Assembly: GCA_002150815.3 (NCBI GenBank)
Contig: NDFF03000055.1
Coordinates: 186,001 to 250,000, forward strand
From: Grammothele lineata
Taxonomy: Eukaryota > Basidiomycota > Agaricomycetes > Polyporales > Polyporaceae
Reading direction: 5' to 3'
DNA length: 64,000 bases
Shown here: positions 42,315 through 53,908 of the stretch, piece after piece
How the letters are laid out: the number at the start of each line of letters is the position of its first letter
How positions within the stretch are numbered: position 1 is the stretch's first letter
Made by a program: the position numbers and the translations under genes
Notes under the pieces: generated by a model
The model's input: only the letters and a program-made list of their open reading frames with translations
Told to the model about the DNA's origin: nothing
Databases searched by the model: none

Positions 42315-44990
42315 TCACGACACCCGGTCCCTGCTCTCGCTGTCCCGCGGCCCGCGCATCATGGGGCTCGCGAGCCCGCGCTCCGTCCTGCTCTCCTCGC
42401 GCGCGCCCATCGTAGGGGGGAACGGGTGATGCGGGCCCTGCTGCTCGCCCGCGCCCTGCGCGTGCGCGTGCAGCGTCAAGTCCACCTCGGGCCTCTCCTC
42501 GAGCTCGTCGTCGCTCGCCCCGGGGGTCCCGAACCGGCTCGCGCCCGCGCTGCCCGGCCCAGAAGCGGGAGACGCGCCTTGTGAGCGGCGCGCACGCCGC
42601 GCGTGGAAGGAGCGCGAGGCGGTCGCGTTCGAGAAGAGCGGGAGCAGGTACCGCTCGTCCAGCGCCTGGAACCACTTGCTGTCTTCACCCGCGGCGGCTG
42701 CAGTGGCGGGCGCGGGGAGGCCGTTCCCGTTGCGCGACTTGCGCCGCGCAGCGGCATTGCTGCTCTCTGCGGTGGGTGCGAGCGGGAGGACTTCGCCGCC
42801 GTCTGAATCGTATGAGTCCGACGACGCCGCAGAGAAGATAGTGTTGTTCTGTGCGAGCGGGACGCTGGGGTACGCTTGTGTATGGTGGTTGTAGCTCGAG
42901 GGTTCAGAGAGCGCGGGCGAGCCAAGGCTGACCCTGCTGCGCGGGGGACGAGCCTGCTGCTGGCCGGCGAAGTACCCGCTGTCGTCGTCGTAGCGTGCCC
43001 AGCGGCTGGAGCGCCGGAAGAACTGGTTGCGGATATCCTCTTCGTCGTCGCTGCTGCTCGCCTCGTCGTCTTCGACGCCGGTGCGGATCCCGAGGACTTC
43101 CAGCATCCGCGCGGTGGTGCCCCCGAACACGATCACGGTGAGGACGACGACCACGAGAACGGTGATCCTCATGGATTGCGCGTTCTCGCCCTGGAACCCT
43201 GCGGCGAGGGCGACGCCCACGGCTCCGCGCAGCCCGGCCCAGAAGAGCATCATTTGGTACGAATGCGGGAGCTCCTCTTGTCGCTGCCCCCGCGCGTGCC
43301 GGTGGAAGAAGTTGATCATCTCCGAGAGCGGGAAGACCGCGGCGTAGCGGGTGAAGACGACGGCGACTGTGGTGACCAGGATAAAGAGCGGCTTGAAATA
43401 GCTCGTGACCTTGGCCGACGGGGCGCTGGTAAAGAGCGAGAGGCCGAGGTAGATGAAGATGAAGTTCTCCGAAAGCTGCGCGAGCGTGGAGAAAATGTAC
43501 TTGGTCGCCCGTTGTGTACGCCTGGACATGGTGTGGTATGCGTAGTGCTTGAGCGTGATGCCGCAGAACAGGAGCGAGACAATTCCGGACATAGAGAGAC
43601 CGTTTATGGTGAGGCCGTTTGAAAAGAAGTAGCACATGTACGCGCAAAGCGCGACAAGGCACGTCTCGATCGACGGGTACAACGACAGCGAGGAATGCTT
43701 GAGGGTGAGAGACATCCCTAGACCGAAAATAACTCCTAGCGCCATGGATACACCAAAGCATATCAGGAAGATTCCAGTTCCGTGGAAGAGATGTGAGACT
43801 GAAAAGTCCGATCCATGGAATTTAGACAATGTCCTGATTGCAGCGTCAGACCAGAAGACAGCAGAGAAGTGAAACGTTGCTACTCACTCATACATGACGA
43901 TACTGACAGCGTCGTTCAAGAGCGACTCCCCGAAGATGACAGTGTAGAGCTTTGGGTCCACCTTGTACTGGTTGAAAATAGCGAGGATAGTGACGGGGTC
44001 CGTAGCCGAGAGCGTGGATCCAAAGATCAGGCATTCGACTAAGCTGAGTCCCAGCGATTCCAGGCCTAGTGACGACCATATGAACACGATCACTCTGCAC
44101 TGCATGTGGTTAACGCCTCTTCCTTGGATGTTCTCGGACTATTACACTTACCCTACTCCAACGGCCGAGATGAACGTGCCCATGAACGCGAACACGAGGA
44201 TTGAGCCAAAATTGCGGAAGAACTTCTCTTGCTTGAGCTCATACCCGGAGTTTAGGATGATGGGAGGGAGGAGGAGGTTGAAGAACAACGTATGTTTGAA
44301 GGTCTGAATGAGGAGAACGTTAAGCAGCCGAAAATGAATAACTGGGCAAAAAGGGCAGGAAAAATATACGAGAAGCATTCCAGAGCCACAAGAGGTAGGG
44401 CGTGCACAATTCCCTACCTCGACAGACAACAGTCACAACAAGTATTCGGCCTTACGACATGGCCATCTGCAACTTCCTGGTTTACGACCCGCAAGCAAGT
44501 GCTGAGGAAGCAGCCCATCACTCAGAAGTCGCTGCCATGTACGCGTGTCGGACCTTCTTTCCATGACGCATTCTCGCTTTAAATTCGGTGCGCCCTACTC
44601 CCGCTTGCACATTCCGCCACCACCCTTGACACCAGCAGTCGACCACCTCCCCAAATGAACGGTCCCAGCCACTCAAAGAACTACGTGCGCAACCGCACCC
44701 TCCCATTACGACGCATAGACACTCACCAGCATCTCCCTAATCATCGTCCCCGGCGCGAGGCGCACGACCAGCCCCACAAACATCCCCGCCAAGATAGCAA
44801 CAAGAGTTTCATGTATCGCACGAATGCGCTTGATCTGGAGATAGTACGACGTCCAGAGCGAGAGGACGAGGAGGCCGCAGACGAGGAAGAGCGACCAGGA
44901 CGAGTAGTACTCCTCTTCCTCGGGGATGGCGGCGGATTCGCTGGGGGCGGCGGCCAGGAACGCGGGGGTCGGCGGGAGCTGGGAGGCCAT
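42315..44990 (-). CDS. Na+/H+ exchanger, endosomal NHX/NHE type
   Basis: Cation/proton antiporter (CPA1 family) that exchanges Na+ or K+ for H+ in endosomal, Golgi or vacuolar membranes, about 700 aa. ATG 44990 ([15 protein letters not shown]). Helices include [15 protein letters not shown] and [15 protein letters not shown], then the drug-binding block [18 protein letters not shown]. The ion-binding core follows: [35 protein letters not shown] and [17 protein letters not shown]. The transport domain ends at [18 protein letters not shown] cytosolic tail of about 250 residues follows, first acidic ([10 protein letters not shown]), then Ser/Pro/Ala-rich and probably disordered, with [17 protein letters not shown] inside, a segment conserved in endosomal exchangers. 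Stop 42315-42317. Most of the protein lies in one long 3' exon. Confidence 0.93.
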
Positions 44991-46049
44991 CGCGGCTACC
45001 GGGGAAGGGAGCGGGGAGGGTCGCTGGGCGCGATGGGGCGGCCCTGGAGCGAGCGGCGGGATGGGGATGGAGGTGGTGGGTGAAGGGAACTAGTGCTGCT
45101 TGGGTCCGACGCGGCGCGCGCTGAGCATGACGTGGGCGTCAGACTCAGCGCGTACGGCGGGCTGCGGACCCGGGACGGGCGGTGTCCGACGCGTCTTGCG
45201 CATTGACAATGGCCATCTTTGCGAGCGACATTCAAGCTGCATGAGTCCCTCTCAAACTCGAAATTGCCCATACTGAATGGACTCAAGCTCGTCGACGGCC
45301 GTCCGATGACTGCCAACACTAAAGTTTCGTTGGATCTCGATCTTCCCGGCGCAGCATTTGCTTGGACAACTTGTGAATTCTCTCAGCTCGCTTGCTCCGA
45401 AGGTGAGATACTTTTTCACTCGGCTGCTTGCTTCGACTGTTCCATGCATGTTGCCTTCTGCAAGACTTATTCGTGTAGGGCGACCGGCCCGTCCCAGGTG
45501 TGAGCCAGGCGCCCAATGACGTGATGTCAATGTCTCCCCGCGTTGTCAACATCGACTACAGTTCAGTATATAACCGTCACTCATCGGCCAAGGCCTCGCT
45601 TGGCGCCACCTTCAAAATCGCAACGAGCCTCTCGGCACCTCCTCCCCCTCCTCCCAAGAGCCCCCAGGCAGCGGCCATGCCCTGGGCAGAGCCACAACGC
45701 ACGAATCCCCCCAAATGAGGCGTCGGCTCTCGGATGCGCGACGTTCCCCGACCAGGCACGCGTCGTGCTGATGGATTGCTGGGTGCACCGTGCTCGCCCG
45801 TAGGCCGCCCAGCTCTTTGTCTTTTTGCTCTCACGTCGAGCTTACCTCGACGCCCGGACCCCATAGGACGCGTGTTGTACGCGCCTCGTGTTGAGGCGCT
45901 GCTCGCGATCCGAGCCGGAGGTTCAAATAGCGCCCTGCTCGTTGGGCTGGCTCGCTGTAACCCCTTGGTACGTCTTGTTTGTCTTTCATCTCAAGCTCGA
46001 GGGTAGGGATTCACACCGCTGACGGTGATATACAGAAAGTTTGCCAACT
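44991..46049. other. Intergenic region with GH16 promoter and 5' UTR
   Basis: No separate gene recognised. TATATAA at 45567-45573 could start the GH16 transcript. A 5' UTR intron may run from GTACGT (near 45969) to the TACAG at 46034, 15 nt before the GH16 ATG. Confidence 0.45.
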
Positions 46050-47629
46050 ATGCGTTCATCCGCCCTCGCCACCTCGCTATACGCCCTCGTTCTCGCGTCC
46101 ACCCGCGCGAGCGCGCAGTACCAGCTCCTCGAGAACTTTTCCGGCACCCAGTTCTTTTCTGGGTGGGATTTCATCAATGGGTTCGACAATACCACAAACG
46201 GTGCGCTTGTCCATCTGATTCCTGAACCGACTAGGTCGTTAACTATCTTTCACGTAGGCCACGTGAACTACCTCAGCCAGGCGAACGCGACGGCCGCTCA
46301 TCTCGCCTACGTCGACGACGCCGGGCGCGCGGTGATCAGGCTCGACAACACGTCGTTTGTGCCGTACAACGAGAAGCGCAACTCGGTATGTTTTCTTGTT
46401 AGAAGCGTAATAACACGGGTTTGACAACGATACAACAGGTCAGCATCAGCACCCACGACTTCTACCCCGTCGGCAGCATCTTCGTCTTCGACGCCGCACA
46501 CATCCCCTACGGCTGCTCCGTCTGGCCCAGCTTCTGGACCAAAGGCCCCAACTGGCCCTCGGGCGGGGAGATCGACATCCTCGAGAGCGTGAACAGAGCG
46601 ACGACGAACCAGCTCACGCTGCACACCCTCCCGGGGTGCACGCAGCCCGCGGACGTCGTCCAGCTCGGGAAGACGTCCACGGCGGATTGCTCGCAGGGCA
46701 CGAACTCCTCGGACGGGTGCACCGTCGTCGAGACGCAGCCGAACAGCTTCGGGGACGGCTTCAACGCCGCCGGCGGGGGCGTGTGGGCCGCGCAGTTCGA
46801 CGTCTCGGGCATCTTGTGAGCTTTCGTTTTTCCGCTTATACGTGATCAAGCGTGTACTCACCGTGCATCACCCAGCATTTGGTTTTGGAGCGTAAGTCGC
46901 CCCTCCCGGGCTCTTCTCTTCTCCTTGCCCTGAGCTGATGACGTCATCCCCCGCGCGCGTATGTAACGCAGAGGCCGAACGTCCCTGCGGACGTAAACAA
47001 CGCGTCGACGACGGTCAACACGTCTGCGTGGGGCACGCCGTCCGCGGCGTGGCCCGCGTCCTCGTGCAACGTTACGAACTTCTTCACGCCCCAGCAGATC
47101 GTGATTGATATTACCCTGTGCGGCGACTTGTGCGTGTTCATCTTTTATGCGTCTTGGCCTCCAAACGCGGCGTTGATGTTGCTTATACCGGGATTGGCAG
47201 TGCCGGCCAGCCTCAGATCTACCAGTCCACATGCGGCGGCCCGTTAGGGAACAGCACCTACGATACCTGCGTGCGTCCCATTTCCCCCAACTCCTGTTCA
47301 GAACCCAGATGCTGATATGTGGCGGAGAGCAGTACATCGCCAACGTGATCAACAACGGCACCTCGGACTACGCCAACGCCTACTTCGAGATCAACTACGT
47401 CAAGGTGTTCTCCCTAGGGGAGGCCGTCGACCCCTCCGGGACTCCCGTCTCGAGCTCGAGTTCCGGAACGGCCTCCACGGCGGCCGCATCGAGCTCCTCC
47501 GCGACGTCGACGGGGGACAGTACAGACACGAGTTCCAGCGCGGCGCTGCAAGCGCATTCAGTTAACCCTCTCGCCCTGGCGGGGGCGGCGGCCGTGGCTG
47601 CGCTTTACTGGACGCTCACGGCGAGCTGA
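46050..47629 (+). CDS. GH16 beta-glucanase, GPI-anchored, copy 2
   Basis: Paralog of the GH16 gene at 34 kb. ATG 46050: signal peptide MRSSALATSLYALVLASTR, then YQLLENFSGTQFFSGW and FINGFDNTTNG, an intron, HVNYLSQANATAAHLAYV, the catalytic block WPSGGEIDILESVNRATT (ExDxxE), NQLTLHTLPGCTQ, SSDGCTVVETQPNSFG and GGGVWAAQFDVSGIL. After small exons come WGTPSAAWPASSCN, FFTPQQIVIDITLCGD, QPQIYQSTCGGP and NAYFEINYVKVFSLGE. A long Ser/Thr/Ala-rich stalk and a hydrophobic end (LALAGAAAVAALYWTLTAS) form a GPI signal. About 380 aa, stop 47627-47629. Likely wall-bound and active on beta-glucan; exact linkage unknown. Confidence 0.92.
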
Positions 47630-48343
47630 GCCGACGTGGACGCGGACATGGGTGGTGGGGTGGTTCGGAGGACATGGAGGATCCCACGGTGTGTGCCGTA
47701 TATCGATGAACTCTCACGGATTGTCGATTTCCTCTGTTACTTATCGTGACTTCTTCACGACACGACGGACAATGTGTTGCAATGACAATGACAATGACAT
47801 CTAGATGTACCCCTTGTGCTCGACTGGCTTTTGACGTTTCCAGGTCCGGAAAGCCTGCAGGTAAGCTCGCTGACGGTCTATAGATATCGCACCTGGCGGC
47901 AATCGAGCACATGTTGTGCAGCGTGTATGGCTGCGCACAGGACAACCGCTCACGAAGTAACTTGACGTCAGTGTTTCGTGAACATGGTAAGCAACGGAGG
48001 CGGCGACAATCGAGCAGCTCGGTTTTCTCGAGGAGGCGGCGTCGAGCTCTCGAGAAGGGCGAAGGTTGAATCCGAGGAAGGCAAAAAGGAAGCTCGTCCG
48101 AATGCAGCAAGCGCCGGAATGACAGGAGATGGGATGATGTCGACCCTCGGCGACTCTGAGCTGAGAATAACTCACTCCGGCTGTGCGGGGCTTCCCGTTC
48201 GCCGCAGCTCGGGCACAAACCGCGCTGGCTTCTGTCCTGCTCCCAACAATGCCCTCCCGCTCCGGGCAGTATACATAACAGCCATGGTCCGCCCTCCAAC
48301 GACCCCTTTCCTCCTCTCCTCTTCCGCCACTCACTGCCGCCAC
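47630..48343. other. Intergenic region between tandem GH16 genes
   Basis: 714 bp. No gene recognised; AATGACAATGACAATGACA near 47780 is a short direct hexamer repeat. Confidence 0.5.
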
Positions 48344-49927
48344 CATGCGCGCTTCCTCACGCCTCCCGTCGCTTTCTGCTGTGCTCTTGCTCACGACCTC
48401 GTCTGCCCTGGCGGCTAGCTTCTCGCTTCTCCACGAGTACTCCGGATCAAATTTCTTCGACGGGTGGGACTTCAAGGATGGGTTTGACAATACCACCAAC
48501 GGTGCGTCTCCTCCTTAGTCTAACGGCGCTGCTCGTTCCAACGCGCTTTGCCTGCAGGTGACGTCAATTACCTGAGCCAGGCGAACGCGTCCGCCGACAA
48601 CATCATCGGTACGAATGCGCAGGGTCAGACGCTCATCCGAATCGACAATAGCACCTTTGTCGACTTCAACTTCAAGCGTAACTCCGTATGTCCCTCTCTT
48701 TCCACCCTACATGTTGCGCGTGCCGCTGCTCACCCGAGCTTTATCCCCTCTGCCCACGCGTAGGTCTTCCTCAGCACGCACGAATTCTACCAAGTCGGCT
48801 CCATCTTCCTCTGGGACGCCGCCCACATCCCCTCCGGCTGCTCCGTCTGGCCCTCCTTCTGGACACGCGGCCCGGACTGGCCCACGGGCGGCGAGATCGA
48901 CGTGCTCGAGAACGTCAACCTCGCGACCAACAACCAGATGACGCTCCACACGAGCCCCGGCTGCGTCCAGGCCCCGAACGTCCAGCAGCTCGGGCAGACG
49001 TCCAACACTAATTGCTCGCAGGGCGCGAACTCGTCCGATGGGTGCACGGTCATTGAGAAGCAGCCGAATAGCTTTGGGGATGCGTTCAATAATGCGGGTG
49101 GGGGCGTGTGGGCGACGCAGTTTGACGAGTCGGGCATTTTGTGAGTCGTATGTGTTGCGCTATTTGGTCGCGATAGCTGACGCGCTGTGGGATGACAGCA
49201 CTTGGTTCTGGACTGTGAGTCGTTAGCTCTGCGCGCGCGCGAGTGTGGCACTAATGTACGATGCAGAGGAGCGCAATACCTTCGTCCGTCACGAACGCAA
49301 ACAGCACGATCGACCCCTCCACGTTCGGCACGCCCTCGGCCTCCTGGCCGTCCTCGACGTGCAACATCTCCGAGTTCTTCACTCCCCAGCAGCTCGTGAT
49401 CGACATCACGCTCTGCGGAGACTTGTGAGCCCCCTACTACTCTGTCTTCTCCGACAACTCACGCGCATTCGTCTCACAGCGCGGGCCAGCCCACGATCTA
49501 CCAGCAAACCTGCGCCAAGCCCGGCGAGACCGTCGGCCCCAACACCTGCGTGCGTCCTCCTTTTTCCCTCCCCGCCCTCTCGTGCTCACCTATGTACTTA
49601 ACACACCCCCCACTCCAGTACGCCGACAACGTCAACGGCACAGGCGCCAACTTCGCCGACGCGTACTTCCTCATCAACTACGTCAAGGTCTTCTCCACCG
49701 CCCAGCCGCTCGACCCCGTCGTCTCCGGCACCAACACCCTCCTCACCTCCGCCACCGCCACGGGTACGGGCACGGGGACGGCGGCGTCGGGGAGCAGCAC
49801 GGGGGGCACCACTGGGGGGAGCACGGGCAGTGGGGGAAGTGGGGCGGTGAGGGGGGCGGCGCTGGGGGTGGGGTGGGCGGTGGGTGTGGGGGCGGTTGTG
49901 GGGGCGTTTGTATGGTCGTTGGTGTGA
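48344..49927 (+). CDS. GH16 beta-glucanase, GPI-anchored, copy 3
   Basis: Tandem neighbour of copy 2, same strand, 714 bp apart. ATG 48344 in a CCACC context: signal peptide MRASSRLPSLSAVLLLTT, then FSLLHEYSGSNFFDGW and FKDGFDNTTNG, DVNYLSQANASADNI, SIFLWDAAHIPSGCSV, the catalytic block WPTGGEIDVLENVNLAT, NQMTLHTSPGCVQ, SSDGCTVIEKQPNSFG and GGGVWATQFDESGIL. Then FGTPSASWPSSTCN, FFTPQQLVIDITLCGD, QPTIYQQTCAKPGE and DAYFLINYVKVFST. The stalk is Gly/Thr/Ser-rich (repeats of TGTG and SGG), with a hydrophobic GPI-type end of WAVGVGAVVGAFVWSLV. Stop 49925-49927. Exon positions match copies 1 and 2, so all three derive from one gene. Confidence 0.92.
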
Positions 49928-50299
49928 GGTGCCAAAAGCCGTCGTGGCTCTTGCTTGGGCTGGACGATCATGGACTGGAGACGTGGACGATGTGCATTGT
50001 GCACTGTTTACGAACGAGACGACTCGCGCTACGTATATCTTGTAGAATAACGGAGTCGTGACGTGCGTTATGAGATGTAGCAAATAGGACCGGACCGCAC
50101 AGCAAGTGTGTTTATATCGACAGCTACGCTCGATAGCCAAACGTCCTCGCAAACCATTACAAGCATGCGTACACAGCATCTAGCAGTAATAGACTATAGC
50201 AACAGCAGAAACCCAGCAAGGCAAGACCGCCCTCGGCCAGCATCGTACACAGCGTCCTGCGCACTCTCCCACTCCCCCCTCGCTCCCCCTTGCACAGGC
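49928..50299. other. Intergenic region between convergent genes
   Basis: 372 bp between the 3' ends of GH16 copy 3 (+) and the CDC20-like gene (-); no gene seen. Confidence 0.5.
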
Positions 50300-52408
50300 T
50301 CACCGAATCGTACACTTATCAAACACGCTCTCCCTCCTCTCCGCCCTCTCCGCGGGCCCCCACACGCGCCACATCTTCATCGCCTCCTCGTACGGGCAGA
50401 TCGTGAACACGCTCAGCCCGTCCGGGCTCAGGCACGCGTGCCCGATCGGGCCCTGGTGCGCCGGCACGCTCACCACGCGCCGCAGGGACGGGTAGGCGTG
50501 CACGGCGAGCGCGTTCGTGAGGGGCGTTTTGGCTGAGATGGGGCGGTCGCGGCGCCGGCTGCCTCCACCGCCTGCGCCTGGGGGAGGGGTGCGGCCTAGG
50601 GGGTCGTCCGGGGCTGCTGGGCCTGCACCTGCACCAGCACCCCCAGCGGAGGCGGAGGTGGAAGAGGAGGCGGAGGCGGGGAGGTTCGGGCACGAGTCGT
50701 TCGCGCCGCCGCGGGGGAGCCAGGAGATGCCGTGCGTGGAGAGGAGCTCCTTGCAGTGCGGGGACCAGACGAGGGAGGTGACGGAGGTGTTGAGCGGGAT
50801 GAGCTGCGCGGGGGGCGCGGTGCCGAAGGAGTGGTTGACGTTCCAGACGCGGATCTTCCCGTCTGGGTACATCGTGCCCGTCGCGAGCAGCTCGGGCTTC
50901 CAGGGGCACCAGGCGAGGGCCTGCACATCATGAAGTTAGCATGGGGGTCGAGCAGACGGGGAAGGAGGGAGGAGGCTCACCTTGACTGGGGCGTGGTGCT
51001 TCATCTTGCTGCCCCACCGGTCGTCCGCGGTCAGCGCCTTGCTCGCGCGCGCGTCCCACAGCTGCACGACGCCCGACTGGTCGCTGCTCGCCAAAAAGTT
51101 CCCGTCGTGCCTCCACTTCAACCCATGCACCTTATCCCGATGCCCATCAATCCTCGCGATCGACTTCCCCGCCCTATGATCATACAGCGCGATCTCCCCG
51201 TTCCCGAGCCCCGTGGCTAGCACGTTCCCGCACCAGCTCAAACCCCCGACGTCCGCGTCGTCCTCCTCGCGCCACGTCGCGAGCGCGCGCTGGCCGTCCG
51301 CGTCCCAGAGGTGCATCTCCCCGTTCATCGTGCCCGCCGCGAGCAGGTTCGGGATCTCCGGCGCCCACTCGATCGAGACGAGCCGCCCGCGGTTGCGCGG
51401 GGGCAGCTTGAAGAGGTGGCAGATCCGCCGCGTGTCGAGCTCCTGGAAGTATACGTCCAGCCCGCACGCGACGGCGATCGCGTTCCGCGCGGACCAGGAC
51501 ATCGGGTACGCGAAGAGGTCTTGGGGGATGCCCGGGCCGTCGAGTGCGAGCAGGAACTGCTTGCGTGCGCCGAGGTGCGACTCGGCCGAGGAGGGAGAGA
51601 CTTTGTGGGGCTTCTTCTTGAGGTGGAAGAAGTTGAACCGGTGGCGGTTGAGGTAGCTGTTCGCAGACTTGTCGCCTCCGTTCGTGTCGGTGTATTGTAG
51701 GACGCGGTCGTCGGCGAGCCCGAAGAACTTGGCCATGCGTTGTGTTCGGGGGGTGGTTTGGAGGGGGATGGCACGGTCTTTTGGTGCAGAGATGAAGCGG
51801 TCGGACTACAAGATCAAAAGTCAGCTTGTGTGCTTCAACGCTGACCGCCCGTATGTCTGCATGACGACGCTCAGCGGCGACCCCGGAATGCAAGCCGGGG
51901 CAGCTTCATTATCGAACCATCCACCAGTAGCTTCATGACGAACGGGATTTGATGAACAGAGTCAGAGGCTCAAGCTCAAGCCACAGAGTCTCTGGCTGAT
52001 CGACACCTCGGACCGTCTTCCGAAACGACCCTGCCGCTCCCAAAGCCACCATCCAGCATACACCTGGCCTTCCAAGTGCTTCCCAAGCCGCTCTCAACCA
52101 TCTCTCCGCCCCCAATACACTCTCACAGGACAAGATACCCAGACCACCGTCACCGCCACCCCATCGCAGCAACCAGTATCCTCGGTATATGACTATCACA
52201 AGACACTCACCACATCGACCTTACTACTCGACGCCCACCCCGCCGCCCCGAGCTCGTCAAAGCTCCTATCCTCGTCCGCGAGCGACATCCGCCGCCGCTT
52301 CGCCGCGGAAAAGAGGTTCGGCGTCATCATGTTCGGCCCCCGCTTGCGCGTCGGCAGCGGCGTCGACGGACCCGCTGTCGGGTGGGGGCTTGGCTTTTTG
52401 TCGTCCAT
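50300..52408 (-). CDS. CDC20/Fizzy-family WD40 activator of the APC/C
   Basis: WD40 co-activator that brings substrates to the anaphase-promoting complex, about 560 aa. ATG 52408: a basic N-terminus (PTRKRGPNMMTPNLFSAAKR), then across a 405-nt intron (51806-52210) the C-box region SDRFISAPKDRAIPL and FGLADDRVLQYTD. The propeller starts FAYPMSWSARNAIAVACG and repeats through VSIEWAPEIPNLLAAGT, NGEMHLWDADGQRAL, LSWCGNVLATGLGNGEI, LKWRHDGNFLASSDQSG and LAWCPWKPELLATGT. An Ala/Gly/Pro/Ser-rich insertion (about 60 residues, 50525-50700) breaks the sixth blade. The protein ends FDKCTIR, the Ile-Arg tail used to bind the APC/C, stop 50300-50302. The divergent C-box (DRFI without the usual PxR) suggests a meiotic or specialised member rather than CDC20 proper. 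Confidence 0.88.
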
Positions 52409-53061
52409 GGGGAGTCCGCCTGTGTCGGTGGATAGGATAGGTCAGGTAGAGTGAGTATGTTCAGCGAGGAGGCTATGTAGTGGTGGAAGGAGGTGGGTAG
52501 TAGGGATGGTGGTCGTGGTGGTTGGGGGGTGAGAAGCGTTGGGGCACGTGTGGCCGGGTCCCATTAATGGCTCGCGCCGCTCAGCCGCTCTCTCTGGTAC
52601 CGCCCTGGTCGGGGCGCACAAAACAGTCTTGTTTCCTAACACTCTTTCTGCTACGATGCAGTCTGCGCTCCGTTCAAACGAGACAACGACGAGTTGACGC
52701 CACCTCGGCCGAGAGGATCTCAAAGACCCAAGCACGTGATCGCGAGTATATCTGACATCCTGGGATGGCCCAGAACGCAATGGCCTGGTCACCGACCGTC
52801 TCGAGCCGTTTCCTTGACGAAGACACTCAACATTATGTACGCCATGTGGTGACAAGATGTTTTGGATATGATGGTATATCTGTCCTACAACAGAGCGCAC
52901 AACAGGAGAGCAGCTACATCAGTGTCGTAAAGTCATGAGGTCATTACAGGTCGTTAGTACGGGGGTAGAGGATATCGTGAAACAGCAGGGAGACCAAGAA
53001 ATTACGGGATAAATAGGCGCCTCAACAAAACTCTCAGCAAGAGTCCTCGACTACGTGAACC
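52409..53061. other. Intergenic stretch
   Basis: No gene recognised; it contains a G/T-rich run (ggaggtgggtag type) near 52490-52540, upstream of the CDC20-like start. Confidence 0.5.
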
Positions 53062-53908
53062 TCAGATGAGAACCGCAACGATGCTCGCGAACGCCGCGGC
53101 GCCCAGGGTCGACCATGTTGACGAGAGCAGCATGACGCTGCTCGAGGCCGACGTCCCGGTCGCATCGGCCGCTGCGCTCGAGGTCGCTGTGGAAGTCTCG
53201 TTGTCTGCGACAGAGACGTTCCCGAGGAGAGTGCTGGCGATCGAGCAGACCTCCGACAGGCCCTTGAGGACTGAGGGCAGCTGATCCGAGCCCGCGTTCA
53301 GGAACTGCGTCTGGTTGGTCTTGATGAAGCTACGATAATCGTCAGAATGGGCTCTTGGACAGTCGGCGGAGCTAGGAAACGTACCAGTCGACGCATTGCG
53401 GGTATGCTACACAGAGCAAGGGGCCCTATCAGAGAAGAAGATACGGGTGAAGGTAGTTGGTCTTACCGCTCTGGAAGGTGTCTGTGCAGGCGCACTCGAT
53501 GACGCTGATGAACGCACCCGGGTTAAAGATGATCTGCGAAGCAATCGTCAGCGTCGGCGTTTCGATATACTGACTTTATAGTGCCGCGCTCCGGCACTCC
53601 TCCCGCCCTCGCCCTTCACTCCAACGACAGAAAAAATAGACACTCACGTTCGTGAAGTTCTGCAGCACCGGTGCAGCCTCAGCACAGCTACTAATGCCCG
53701 AGTAGCTCTGCTCGCAGATGGGGCACGACGGCGGGTCGTCCGGGAACGTCGGCCCGTCGTCCTGGCGTTTGTGCAGCCTGGCACCTGCGGGAGTGTGCAC
53801 CGCAAAGGGCGTCGATGCGGGAAGGAGAGGCGATGCGAGCGCGGAGAAGACGAGGGAGAGGAGCGCAAGAGAGAGAGCGAAGAGGGTCTGGGAGCCGAAG
53901 CGGGCCAT
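53062..53908 (-). CDS. Small secreted GPI-anchored Cys-rich protein
   Basis: About 190 aa; family not recognised. ATG 53908: signal peptide (MARFGSQTLFALSLALLSL) and a Kex2-like KR site (LHKRQDD). The mature domain has six to eight cysteines: CPICEQSYSGISSCAEA, then VIECACTDTFQSAYPQCVDC and LSEVCSIASTLLGN. A 22-nt microexon (53385-53406) codes for the PQCVD part; it joins in phase on both sides. The tail is Ser/Thr/Ala-rich and ends in a hydrophobic stretch (LGAAAFASIVAVLI), as in GPI-anchored proteins, stop 53062-53064. It resembles the many small wall or surface proteins of Agaricomycetes with a short Cys-rich module. A role in adhesion or wall structure would be a guess. Confidence 0.75.

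Noticed and set aside
42876..43622. 248-codon plus-strand open frame
   Set aside because: It lies antisense to the Na+/H+ exchanger coding sequence, and its acidic, repetitive composition (many E, D, G) is the mirror of GC-rich third positions. No motif.
47616..48499. 227- and 232-codon minus-strand frames between GH16 copies
   Set aside because: They run antisense into the promoter and first exon of GH16 copy 3, overlap each other, and have no motif.
50319..50909. 196-codon Arg/Pro/His-rich minus-strand frame
   Set aside because: Alternative frame of the CDC20-like WD40 gene; the WD40 frame has the repeats and the IR tail.
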